From the NCBI GenBank assembly GCA_018398765.1, contig JAHBMJ010003930.1, forward strand, positions 8,050-61,750: a DNA stretch of 53,701 nucleotides. Direction: 5' to 3'. Below, in pieces: positions 43,830 through 53,701 of the stretch. Position 1 is the stretch's first letter. Each line of letters opens with the position of its first letter. Position numbers and translations under genes: made by a program. The DNA comes from Chromera velia. Its lineage: Eukaryota; Sar; Chromeraceae. The notes under the pieces are model-generated. The model searched no databases and was not told the origin of the DNA. It saw only the letters and a list, made by a program, of their open reading frames with translations.

Positions 43830-46627
43830 ATGAAACCGACACGCGAGCTAACCGAGCTCAAGATCTTCAGAAATGAGCGGAACGAATCCAGGCGGGCCCT
43901 TCCTCGAAAGACCGCTCTGCAATCCCGTGCCGCCTCAGCCTGCAAGACCCTCTCCTTCCGTAGGACCATACCTCCTGTAGCTTCTGGTCAGAACACGACA
44001 AAGCACATGATGCAGATGACAGACTCAGAGCTTGCTCTTGAAGAGGAGCAGTTGATACGGAAGCTCGAACTTCAGAAACGTCATTTGGCTTCTGTGAAGA
44101 AACACATGGACGCATTGAGATTGCAGCTTCACAAGAAGGTAGCGGGCCGCCCCGTGTCCCCCCAGGCCCGTACACTTCAGGCAGGGGCCCTTCTTCCGGC
44201 TGCAAAGACTTTGGCGTCCATCATTCGGGAGTTCGCAACCAACGCCCCTGACAACGAACCGATCGTTCATGCAGAAATCGCAAGAGCCCATTTCCAGGAT
44301 TCAGTGCAGCGTCTGCTTGGCTTCGCTGCCGAGGCTTTGGGCTCGCACGGACTTCCCAAATCAGACACACGCCTTGCTGCAGCAGGGCAGAGACTTGCAG
44401 GTGAGGCGCGCCGTCTGGGCGGATCCGTCAGGAGTGACTCTCACCTTCTCCCGGCATCTGGCAGCATCGACGCCTTTCCCAAGAGAGCCGCCCCTGGCAC
44501 AAGGCAGTACGAAGCGAAACAGAGAAGGCGGAGCAGCCAGAAGGAAGGGGGGTACGGCGAGGCAGGGGAAGGTGACGAGTATGATGATGAAGAGGAGGAG
44601 GAAGACTACCGCGACGACCTCCCGCCTCACGGGTGGTCGATCTACGACGCCTACGCAATGTCGGGCTTCGAGGAGGATCTGAAGGGGCACGGGGCAGGGA
44701 TTGAACAGATCTGGTCAGTCAGTGGGGGCGGAAGGGAGTTCATTCTTGGAAAAATGAAAGTTCGAAAGACAGTCACGATCAACTGAATGAAGACAAGATG
44801 GGTGAATGACTGTGGGAAATTGAGCAAATGAAGGCAACGGTGCGCTTGTGCGTGCTTTAGGTGTGTACCTGCCTGTCTGTGTCTTCTGCAGTGGACCAGA
44901 AAAAAAGTATGGAGCAAAGGGAGAGACCATGCGATGCTCCGCAGTTCCTCAGGACCTTCATACAAGCAAAGACGCCAAATACTCTTCATCGGAAGCACCT
45001 ATTCCCAACATTCATTATATTAATGTTTGTCTACATGAATGCGTGCAGGTGGGACAAGGACAAGTACCGTCAGTGGTGGTGGGAGAGGGTGGAGAGGGAG
45101 AACAACAGGTTAGAGGCCTTCATTCCCCTCGCAGAGAGAGACGACGAGGAGTTCGAGGAGATCTTCGACACAAGGTTGGTCTTGTCGGTCTGTCAGTGAA
45201 CTGACTTGGAGTCTGCCAAAACATTTGTGTGATGGATGAACGTGAATGAAGAATGAACCGAAGTGTATGAGCACAAGAGATTCAGGAGATCTGCGACAAA
45301 AGCCAGGAGCACGCATGGATACGCAAATTCTGATGCTGTGTCCACAATTGCTCAGGGGAGGAGGGGGGCGGAGAGAGAAGACAAATGTCTGCATGTGCAT
45401 ATTGGTTTCCGCATGATTTGTCCGTCTATGCATGTGTGTATGTATGGATGTATGTATGTATGTATGTACGTATGTATGTATGTATGTATGCAGAGTGTAC
45501 GGTTGTGAAGAGGAGCCCTGCGTGCACGACGAGGAGCACGTGTACAGACTGAAGATGGATGAGGAAGAGAGGAGAAGGGGGGCCTCGAAGAAGTCTGTAG
45601 CCAGGGAGAGACAGAGAAAATCGATCTGGGGGAGACCCCAAGTCAGTCTTCGTCTTTTGTTTTTTTTTTTCTCTCTGCATGTCTTCCGGAATGGCTGACT
45701 GCTTTCTGATTCCATGTTGAGGTCAAGCTCCTTTTTTCTTCTTCTCTTTCTGACACGTCTTGTGAGAGAACATGGATACATTTGATGCATCTTTCGTGTA
45801 TTATGCTACTTAGTCTGACTAATCGAATCCAGATGGGCAGTCCACGAGGAGACCATCAATGGGCTTTTGGGGGTACATGACAGATCGATGATGAAAGCGC
45901 AGAGATACTTCAGGTAGTCTTTCTCTGTCTATCTCTTTCAGAACAAGGAAGGAAGGAAGGAAGGAAGAAAAGGGGGGTTCTGAAAGATGTTTATGGGGCA
46001 GGCCTGTACGTGAAAATGAAGACTTATTCCCCCTCATCTACTGTCTACTCAAATACTCTTCGTCGGTCTGGTGGGATGATATTCTTTTTGTGGCTTTCTT
46101 CTTCTGTATTTTTCATTCTACTTTGCGTGTGTGCAGGTGAAGGGACCGAAACCCATGGATGTCGGGTGCATCCTCTCCTACAGAATGTCGCCCTACACCT
46201 TCATGAACTGGTTCGTTTTGTCCGTTGTTCATGCATTTCGACATTCACTCACTCATTCTTGAATTCGTCGTTTCGTTCATTCGCAATTTAGTTTTTGTTT
46301 TGCTGACTTGTGGATTCGTACTCCTCGTCTGTTGCGTTAGTTCCCCTCGTGTCTGTGATGTTTTTTTCTTTTGTCCCAACCTGCAGAGCCGTGAGTCGCT
46401 TTGCTTCTTCTTTGTCTCGGGCTTTTTCGGACCATGATGAGAAGGATGGTGGAGTGTTTGTGTCTGTATGACAAGAACAGAAAACGGGTCGACTTTGTCT
46501 TTGTGTTCGTGCTTGCACGTGTGCGTGTGCGTGCGTGCGTGCGTGCGTGCGTGCTGTTGCGCGTGTGTGTGTGTGTGTGTGTGTGTATGAGTGAGTGAGT
46601 GAGTGAGTGAGTGACTGAGTCAACATG

Positions 46628-46666
<39 letters not shown>

Positions 46667-47024
46667 GAGGACTGGAACCTGGTCTCCCTGTGCAAATGCC
46701 TACGCGTGCAGGTACAGCCGGTGGAACTCTGACCCCTACAAGCCCGCCCCAGGCCAAGAGGAAGGTTACCCCCTTCACTACTACCACGGAGAGGACGGGT
46801 ACGTGGAAGACGAGGACGAGGAAGACGAATACGACGAGGACGAAGACGAAGAGTACGACGACAGGGGAACAGACGCGCAGACGATGCCAGAACCACCGCA
46901 GCAGAAACAGCAGAAGTACAGTTGGAAGACTTCTGTCAGTGAGAGACGACGTACGAGCCACGGAAGGCAGGGCGGTGGTCCCATTCGACCGAGCCTCATC
47001 GAGACCATGAGGGGCCGCCGATGA
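43830..47024 (+). CDS. Acidic, aromatic-rich multi-exon protein, unrecognised
   Basis: Exons: 43830-44713, 45049-45174, 45494-45641 (or 45645), a short exon near 45841-45872 (uncertain), 46137-46210 and 46712-47024. The joins other than those around the short exon agree in phase; about 520 residues. The first ATG of the long first frame is taken as start. Exon 1 holds a helical stretch with LEEEQLIRKLELQKRHLASV and an acidic run before DDLPPHGWSIYDAYAMSGFE. Exon 2 gives WDKDKYRQWWWERVERENN and exon 5 CILSYRMSPYTFMNW, which joins YSRWNSDPYKPAPG in exon 6, followed by an Asp/Glu run and a basic C terminus (ETMRGRR). I do not recognise a family. The Trp/Tyr-rich blocks between disordered parts suggest a scaffold or interaction protein; that is a guess. 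Confidence 0.6.
45430..45493 (+). repeat. (TATG)n microsatellite forming a 3' splice site
   Basis: TATGTATGTATG units end in TATGCAG, the acceptor of exon 3 (45494) of the unrecognised gene. The tract again replaces an ordinary polypyrimidine tract. Confidence 0.85.
46522..46664. repeat. GT/GC, GAGT and GA microsatellites
   Basis: Successive CGTG, TG, GAGT and AG repeats within the intron before the last exon of the unrecognised gene. Confidence 0.9.
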
Positions 47025-48374
47025 AAACACACTGAAAGGCACTGACGAAAAGTCAGCCACAGTCAAGCTAGGGAATCTTTACGTACAGTGTGTAGCTTTT
47101 AGCCTTGGCACATTGAAGCACATTAGAGTTTCAGGCTTCTCAGCAGCAACCGTGTGAGTGAAGCTTTCGCTCTTAAATATGCACAGCATTACGCATGTCA
47201 AAATATGCATATTGTTCTTTCAAATGTCATGTTTGAATTATGTTTTATTACCAAACTTGCTAGCAAACTTACAATAAGTTATCTAAGCAAAAACTTAAAG
47301 CAGCAAAAAAACGTACAAAACAAAATTTTAAAGTGGAAAGTAGATTTTGCTAGAGATTTTGAAATAAAATTTTCTAGTACATGCGTGTATGATCATCTTC
47401 ATTATCATCATCAGCCTGAGCCTGAGCATGCCATAATTGAAACTTAAATTAATCTATACCTAGTAACTTAATAAAACTAGTTGTCAGAGAAATAGAATTG
47501 ATTCAATTAAAATTGAAACATAAACTTGAATTGAGTAAAATGTTATCATTAAATGATTTAGTGACATTATTACTTCTGTACGGCACAATTCTAAGCACGT
47601 AGTAGTTACTGATAAAAGTAGAAATTATCGAGAAAATTATATTAAAAACATTTTATATGTGTTTTGTGACATTATTTGTGCAATTTAAACGCTAAACAGT
47701 TTTATGTTAACAGCGTCAGACAGCCTAGTTGAGAGCATTGGCACATACCGCAGTCTGTCTATTTTTTAAATTTCGTTCCTTACTGCAGTAAGTGTATTGA
47801 ATATGCATTGAATTCATTTGCCACTCTTTAGTGCCGAACCAAAACGTAGTGGCAGCGCAGTTGACAACCCGTACACGGACGCTGTAGACGCACGTGAAGG
47901 TTTCCCCCTGGGGGCCACCCTGGGAGCATGAATCTGTGCTAAGATGAAATTGACGTAAATCAATGCCCCTGCTGTCAGAGAAATCCATCCTCCAAGGACG
48001 AATTTGAACTCCCTTTCAAAAAAGAGGATTGAATGAGAAAGCAAAACGGTTGAAAGATCTGCTAACAAAAAAGGACAGCCCAACACAGCAGGAAAAAAAA
48101 ACAGACCAACCAACAACACACAATGCCTTAATGGAAACCCTCGCTCGTGCCCTGGCACCACACATCTGGAAAGATTCATGGACATCAATTGAACCCAACC
48201 CCCCTGTGAGCTTTCCTCTCACCCATATCCCACCCAACCCCATGCTGGTATCTAAATAAGAAAAACCAATCACGCTGCCCACCACTTGGAAAGAGTCTCC
48301 ATTCCCCCCCCGCAACTCCACCCAACCCCTGGAAGGATCCGAAGAACGATCACGAAACTCGATCCTTCCACTCC
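47025..48374. other. AT-rich intergenic DNA between convergent genes
   Basis: 47100-47780 is strongly AT-rich with no exon. A minus-strand frame at 47814-48188 (FKFVLGGWISLTAGALIYVN) is hydrophobic and coding-like but has no start or splice support; it may be read-through of the 3' flank of the TRAF-like gene. Confidence 0.4.
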
Positions 48375-48970
48375 TCATGAGTACCCACTTAGAACATTTC
48401 TATACGCTTTAAGTGCAAAAAAACGCCCTCGTAGCTTAAGTGCCCCCAGCGACGTCTCTTGCGCGGCCGAGAGGAGCTCCTCCGAGGTACTGAAGTTCTT
48501 CCACGGTGACCCCCACCAACTGCCTCTTTTCACCGTAGAAAAATCTTTCGAAAACAACTCGCGCTGGACAGTCCTCTGGGATACCTCAACTTTCCAATCG
48601 AGGACACCGTTGTAGTCTCCCTGCTTTGTCAGGAAAACGGCGGTTTTTTCCTTCTTGACATAAGGCGTATCCCTTTGGGTGTACGCGTATGCAGAAGCGG
48701 TGCCCCTACAGGACGGTCACACTCAGTTGATGATGGTAAGGACAAAGGGATGCGGGGGACATCATGTGAGCTTGAAGACTCAATGAGGAGGGAAATAAAC
48801 GGACGATCTTCCGGAGGAATGCGAGGACACACATACATAGACACATACACACACACATACACACACACGCACATGTACATATACATACATACGTGGATAC
48901 AAACATACATACATAGATATACACATACATACATATATACATACACACATACACACACATGCACGCGCGG

Positions 48971-49012
<42 letters not shown>

Positions 49013-50819
49013 GGAAGGGAAAGGGAGCTACAGGATGACGTGAGAGACAGACATAGACAGACACAGACAGACACAGACAGACACAGACAGACATAGACAG
49101 ACACAGACAGACACAGACAGACACAGACAGACATAGACAGACACAGACAGACACAGACAGACACAGACAGACACAGACAGACACAGACAGACAGACACAG
49201 ACAGACACAGACAGACAGACACAGACATAGACACAGGCATACGCACGCACACAGCGTGTGAGAGAAGCGAAAAGAGGGGGAAAAAAAGAAAAGGCCCCCC
49301 CTACCATCGAAAAGGACATAAGGAACTAATCATGACAGAGACAACGAGAGAAGAGGAGAGAGGGTGGGGGTTCGATTTAAGAACTCCATTTAATCAGGCG
49401 AGGCGGGGGCAGATTACCTGTTGCATTGAAGGAAATCTGAGATTGGGCCTCGGAAGAAAACATGCAGGGAGGCACGGACACAGAGCTTTGATCCAACTTA
49501 AAAATTTTACTTCTGCGTATCTCACCTGGAAGAGAATCGGCAGGCTCTCCAGGTACTGGCCATCTCCTTTCTGCTTTGCTGCAGACCTTGTCTCGAACTC
49601 AGGCAGGCGCACCGTCACCTCCAGAATGTCTTTCGATGTGTCTGCAGGGATTCTCAATGAGAAAAGGAGAGCATGCAGCTGTTCTGGAGATTTTGAGATG
49701 GCCGCGCGGCAATCAGTCGGACAGTCTTTTGTCTTCAGTCACGTGCCACCATTATGGAAAGAAAGAAAGAAAGAGGGATGTATTGAAAAGTGAGAAACGG
49801 CCTATACGAGACAGGTAGGGCAGATTAGAAAGGTAAAAAACAAGAAAGTATCATTGAGACGGACCGTGAACGGAAGACTCTGCCGAGTCGGAGGAGAGGC
49901 AGTGCTTCAGCTTGGCAACCTCGGTTTGCAGAGTCTGGTTTCGCTCTTCCTGCTTATTCAGTTCGCTGTGTAGGTTGTTGACTTCAGTCAGCAGCGTTTT
50001 CATCTTGTTGAGTTCAACCTGTATTGCTTCTATCTTAGCAACATGACTTTGCAGTGTCTTCATCTGTTCGATTTCAGTGTGCAGTGTCTTGGTCTGTTGT
50101 CGAGTGTGGTGTGGAGAAGCTTCACATGCTTCTTCACGCTATCGTCCTCGTACTGTGCCATCATCTTCCTCTTCACCCTCTCGCCATACCCTGCCACATG
50201 ACAGCCCACCAATTCCTCCGAACACTCCTTCTTAAGGTGGTCAGAGACCTCATCTCTTGGAACCTTCTGCCTACACTTGTTGGGGCAGGAGACAGGGAAC
50301 TTGGGGCAAGCGTTCTCGTGCGCTCTTCTGAAGATGAAGCACGGTGTCACGTGATCGTCACAATGGTCATAGGGAATGAGACGATAGGGGCAGGTCTTCT
50401 TGTGAGCTATGAGGGGTTCTCGCTTCATTTTCTGTAGGGAGTTGTCGAAGGGGCAGTTGATCTCCTGAATCGCACAGTCGTCATCAAAGTGCTTCTCCAT
50501 CTGCTTCTTTGTCCCAGTGAAACAACAGCCACTCTCAAAATTCACATACTTCCATTTCATCTGTTCAATAAAAGCCTTCATGAGCGGAGGGGGTCTCTCT
50601 ATCTTTGAGAAGTGCTCTCTACAACAAGGACAGGGTTTGTCTCGGTCTGACACATCCTTGATGCAAGGACCACAGAAGACGTGTTGTCCCTCACAGTTAA
50701 TTTCCTTCGCGTCTTCTATGCAGTTATGACAGATTGAGCAGGGCGTTCTGCACTAGCTCTTCGTTGCCTGCTGTCGCAAAGGAAGTGTCGAGACCAAGGC
50801 GCCTGATTTCACTGTTCAT
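48375..50819 (-). pseudogene. TRAF-like RING E3 ligase gene (RING, TRAF zinc fingers, coiled coil, MATH), frame-broken
   Basis: Exons (minus): 50819-49865, 49641-49526 and 48705-48375. The start ATG at 50819 gives MNSEIRRLGLDTSFATAGNE. A complete C3HC4 RING follows (CSIC, then INCEGQHVFCGPC, then KPCPCC) but one frame away: the shift falls on a C3 run at 50741-50744. TRAF-type zinc-finger text follows (CPFDNSLQKMKREPLIAHK; FPVSCPNKCRQKVPRDEVSD). The coiled coil VAKIEAIQVELNKMKTLLTE is again offset, near 50098-50130. MATH begins LEVTVRLPEFETRSAAKQKG and continues with GHRFCIRVHPKGYALCQEG, then changes frame at an A6 run (48644-48649) to TAVFLTKQGDYNGVLDWKV, which matches the middle of MATH. 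In the family RING gives ubiquitin ligase activity and MATH binds receptors or substrates. Three shifts suggest a decayed copy or homopolymer errors. Confidence 0.72.
48830..49245. repeat. CA/CATA microsatellite and CAGACAGACA minisatellite in the last TRAF-gene intron
   Basis: 48830-49010 is ACATACAC and CA repeats. 49040-49225 is an array of ACAGACAGAC units with occasional ATAGACAG variants. Together they make up about half of the 820-base intron before the last exon. Confidence 0.9.
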
Positions 50820-51125
50820 TTTCGGTTCAGTCTGAACACTCACTCAATTCTTTTCACGGGAGTCCAGAGGGTGCTTTGAGATAGGGGGATACACGCCTCA
50901 GGACGATCGCGCAATGCATAACAAAAAGCACAGAAGAAGCAAATCAGATCAGAAGGATCGTGCACACATACAAGGCTGCACTGCCGTATATACACGACGT
51001 GGAATGTGTGACATTGCGTGACGGAATGTGATCGGAATATGACATAATCAGCTGAATGCATGCACGGAAGAGAATCCTGAAAACGGAAGGAAGGAAGGAA
51101 GGAAGGAACTTTCAAGGAAGGAAAA

Positions 51126-51161
<36 letters not shown>

Positions 51162-51950
51162 AAAAAAAAAAAAGAAAGAAAGAAAGAAGGAAAGAAGGAG
51201 AGAAGGAGAGGAGGAAAGAAGGAAAGACGGTGAGAAGGAAGGAAAGGAAGAAAGGAAGAAAGGAAGGAAGGAGGGAAGTGGAAGGAAGGAAGGAGGGAAC
51301 GAACAAACGAAGGAAGGAAGGAAGGAAGGAAGAAAGGAAGGAAGGGAGGAGATGAAAAGAAAGGGAGGGAAGGGAGGTGGGTGGACTGACTGTACGAATG
51401 TGTAGTATTCACAGAGGGTTTTTTACCATCTGCATGCATGCATATGTGTCACCGGCTTGGATGGTTGACGAGCTGGGAGAGTATAATAAGTCCCGTTCTG
51501 CCGCCAAACAAAATGATGAGGAGTAAAAAAAAACCATTTTCATATAGGATGAGAAAGAGGTAGGGATAGAGAGCAATAGAGAGTGAAAAGGGGAGGAGCA
51601 TACAAGTATATACACCATGGGCCCATGCATGTATGTATGTATTTCGATCAATGACATTATGAGTCCCTGAAACAAGGCGGAGCAAGCTGAGGTGACGAAG
51701 ACGTTGTCCACCCTCACGTAGAGGCGCACTTGAGACCAACAGACACCTGTAGACCGCATTGCAAGCCCGACTGAAGAGGAATGACAAGAGAAGGCATGGA
51801 GACGGCTCGCGGAGACGGTGTTGTTCATTATTTTACATAAGGGAAGGGAACCAAAGAACGGGTCTGCCACTTCGTCCCTCATGTTTTGGAATCTCAGAAC
51901 TGTCCCTGATCGATTGCCGATGCCTTTTGGTGTCTAGCCTTTGTCGAAAG
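50820..51950. other. Region without a supported gene; GAAA/GGAA microsatellite
   Basis: 51085-51360 is a purine-only GAAA and GGAA repeat. A minus-strand frame at 51409-51882 has no recognisable domain. Nothing else is supported. Confidence 0.5.
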
Positions 51951-52302
51951 GAGGGGCGTTGCATAAGGACCCCATTAAACCCCCCCCCCCCCCCNCCCCC
52001 CCGACCTCTTATGCAACGCCGTTGCATAAAGTATTTTGTACGAGTCCCCTTTCCGCGGGCGCCCCTGCATCATTTTTTCTCAGCATGGCCCGGAAAGCGA
52101 AGCTGAGAGGGCACTTAACAAAAATTGCACCCCCCCAGACCACACGGATGGCTGCGTCCGACGTTTACAGGAAGATCTGACGCACGCCAAGCTCGACCCC
52201 GGAAAGACAATTCAGCTGAGGAGGCACTTTCCAAATTTAAAGCAGGGGCAACAAGAATAAATTTCGCTTTCCGGGCCATTCGCACGGAGTGCGTCAGATG
52301 CA
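51950..52302. mobile_element. Nested inverted repeats, possible small foldback element
   Basis: GGCGTTGCATAAG at about 51955 is mirrored by CTTATGCAACGCC at about 52008 around a C run containing an N. Then ATGGCCCGGAAAGCGA (52085-52100) is matched by its exact complement TCGCTTTCCGGGCCAT (52264-52279), and ATCTGACGCAC (about 52174) by GTGCGTCAGAT (about 52289). A direct pair AGCTGAG(A/G)(G)GGCACTT lies inside. No transposase is present. Confidence 0.55.
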
Positions 52303-52566
52303 TCGGGCTCCGCCCCGGCCCCCCTGCATACATGCAGAGGCCTTCGCGCAAAAGCCCATGGCATGCACGAAGAGGGCTTTTACCCGGCGACGATTCAAGG
52401 AGGAGACTGCATCATTACCAGGAAAGAAATCTGGAATTGAGGATCTTATTTATAATTCCTTTCGATTCTGCATCCGAATTTCGAGCGAAATGCTTTCCTC
52501 GCCGCCTTCAGAGACACAGTGGAATGCAACTCCTGTGCAAACTCACATGTCATCGGTTTTGCTGGT

Positions 52567-53701
52567 CTCTCATCTTTTGTTTTGCTCCAGGCAAGAAGCT
52601 ATTTGATGGAGGTTTGCTGATTGAATACCAGGCATACTTTCTTCAGATTCTGCGAAATTTCTCTGACCCCGTAGCTGGTTTGATCCTGTTCCCTTCATAT
52701 TTACTTGTAAGCAGACCCTGGGGCTGAGTGGCGCGCCGGATTTTTCTCCAAATGGATGGTCGGTTTTCCGTGGTCTTTCCCTCTGAGTCCCATGGTGAAC
52801 ATTCATTATAAGTTGCTGGAATCTTTCCTGTGCGGCCTCTCTCCCTTCCAACGGGTGATTGCAGATCCGTGGGAGGCCTCTCTGGCTGACAGTGTGGGTG
52901 TGGAGACGAAAGAAACGCACTATCATGAAGACCTTCTAGGAGACGGGGTCCCGGATGAACATATTCACTCAACAGGTGATACAGACATGATTGGTGCAGA
53001 CCCTCCAATCCCTCCACAAACCGACTCAAGTCTCCATGATCTCTCTGCTCTTGGAGATGGATCTTCTTTTCTTTTGTCAAATGGGGTCAACGTTCCTTAC
53101 CATCAAAAAAGCTCGGAGACGGCTAACCCATCTCACAGTCTCTTTCCAGACACCCCTGACACAAATGCCCACTCCATCTTCCCCCTTTCTTCCAGCATGC
53201 ATCCAGAGGGGGGGATGGCAGAGGCAGGAGACACTTCGGAGACCTTTGCGCCAGAAGAAGGGCACACACACGCAGCGCCTGCCGATCCTCCAGCCACTGC
53301 CTTTGCCCTCCCCGCAGACTCCCTCTCACCGGTGGCCCCAACGGCAGAAGACCCCATGAACTTGCACCACTCTCCTGAACCCCCTTTTCCGACCCCTGCT
53401 GTATCACCCCCCTTCCGGCCCACTGACAGTATCACGCAAAGAAATGGCATACCATCTCCTGCCCCCGCTTTGAGAACTTACAACAACCCGTCTCCTGCGC
53501 CTGCTCCCCGCACTCCCGGGACATCCGCCGTCTCCCTTCACCCCCTTTCCCCACCAGAAGACCGACCGACTGAAGAAGACAGATCCCATACACCTCCCCC
53601 TCCACCCCCCCCTTTTCCGGGGGATGGACAGCCGCAGAACGGAGAGGCAGCAGAACCTCCTAAAGAATCCGGAGAGCAGACAAACACAGATCCCCCCCCC
53701 C
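52567..53701 (+). CDS. 5' or internal part of an unrecognised proline-rich protein (runs off the window)
   Basis: A frame with no stop runs from 52711 to the last base, 330 codons. It begins GAEWRAGFFSKWMVGFPWSF and continues VNIHYKLLESFLCGLSPFQR, WEASLADSVGVETKETHYHE, then becomes a Pro/Ser/Thr-rich disordered tail with a poly-Pro tract. Immediately upstream, after an acceptor-like TTTTGCTCCAG (52590), another frame reads LLIEYQAYFLQILRNFSDPV and LILFPSYLL before GTAAGC at 52707; this is one base out of phase with the downstream frame. Either an intron lies between them or there is a frameshift near 52707. Aromatic, hydrophobic text in both pieces suggests one protein, possibly membrane-associated. 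No family recognised. Confidence 0.5.

Noticed and set aside
49040-49225. Possible CRISPR-like array (regular short repeats)
   Set aside because: Units are 8-10 bases without unique spacers: a simple minisatellite in a eukaryotic intron.
49028-49319. SVCVCLCL repeats resembling a cysteine-rich or transmembrane protein
   Set aside because: Translation of the CAGACAGACA minisatellite within the TRAF-gene intron.

Overview
This is eukaryotic nuclear DNA. Genes are split by many introns, introns and flanks are packed with microsatellites (CA/GT, CT, GAAA, TATG, CAGACAGA), coding exons are GC-moderate and rich in disordered segments, and no bacterial-style operons, ribosome binding sites, rRNA, tRNA or CRISPR arrays are visible. 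An LRR protein, an ankyrin-like gene, a TRAF-like gene and polyQ or acidic low-complexity inserts fit a free-living protist, with an alveolate/chromerid alga (Chromera type) the best guess; that placement is inference from style, not from a diagnostic marker. The assembly has one long N gap (21258-21530) and single Ns inside C runs.

Layout. 1-4450 (-): acidic low-complexity coding exons whose splice phases agree with each other. 5003-8815 (-): an RMND5/GID2-like gene (LisH, CTLH and CRA segments of the GID/CTLH ubiquitin ligase), seven exons worked out. 9810-15217 (+): a leucine-rich-repeat protein of about 885 residues, divergent from the RMND5 gene. 15.2-20.2 kb: AT-richer island with a degenerate LINE-like frame, a local duplication and a 1.15 kb element with (GATTT)n inverted termini. 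21.7-23.4 kb (-): a frame-broken ankyrin-like gene. 25265-35832 (+): a 15-exon RecQ4 helicase gene with a Sld2-like N terminus and the RECQL4-type C terminus, about 1,770 residues. 35.8-39.5 kb: AT-rich, gene-poor, with a second inverted-terminus element. 39523-42862 (-): a UDP-glycosyltransferase with signal peptide and C-terminal membrane anchor. 43830-47024 (+): an unrecognised acidic protein gene. 48375-50819 (-): a RING/TRAF-zinc-finger/coiled-coil/MATH gene broken by homopolymer frameshifts. 51.9-52.3 kb: inverted repeats. 52711-end (+): an open proline-rich coding frame that leaves the window.

The genes do not form one pathway. Two are ubiquitin-ligase families (RMND5/GID2 and TRAF), one is a replication/repair helicase, one a secretory-pathway glycosyltransferase. 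Common themes are splicing peculiarities (many GTC-type donors, microsatellites abutting 3' splice sites, one GC-AG intron) and a contrast between intact genes and two frame-broken ones.
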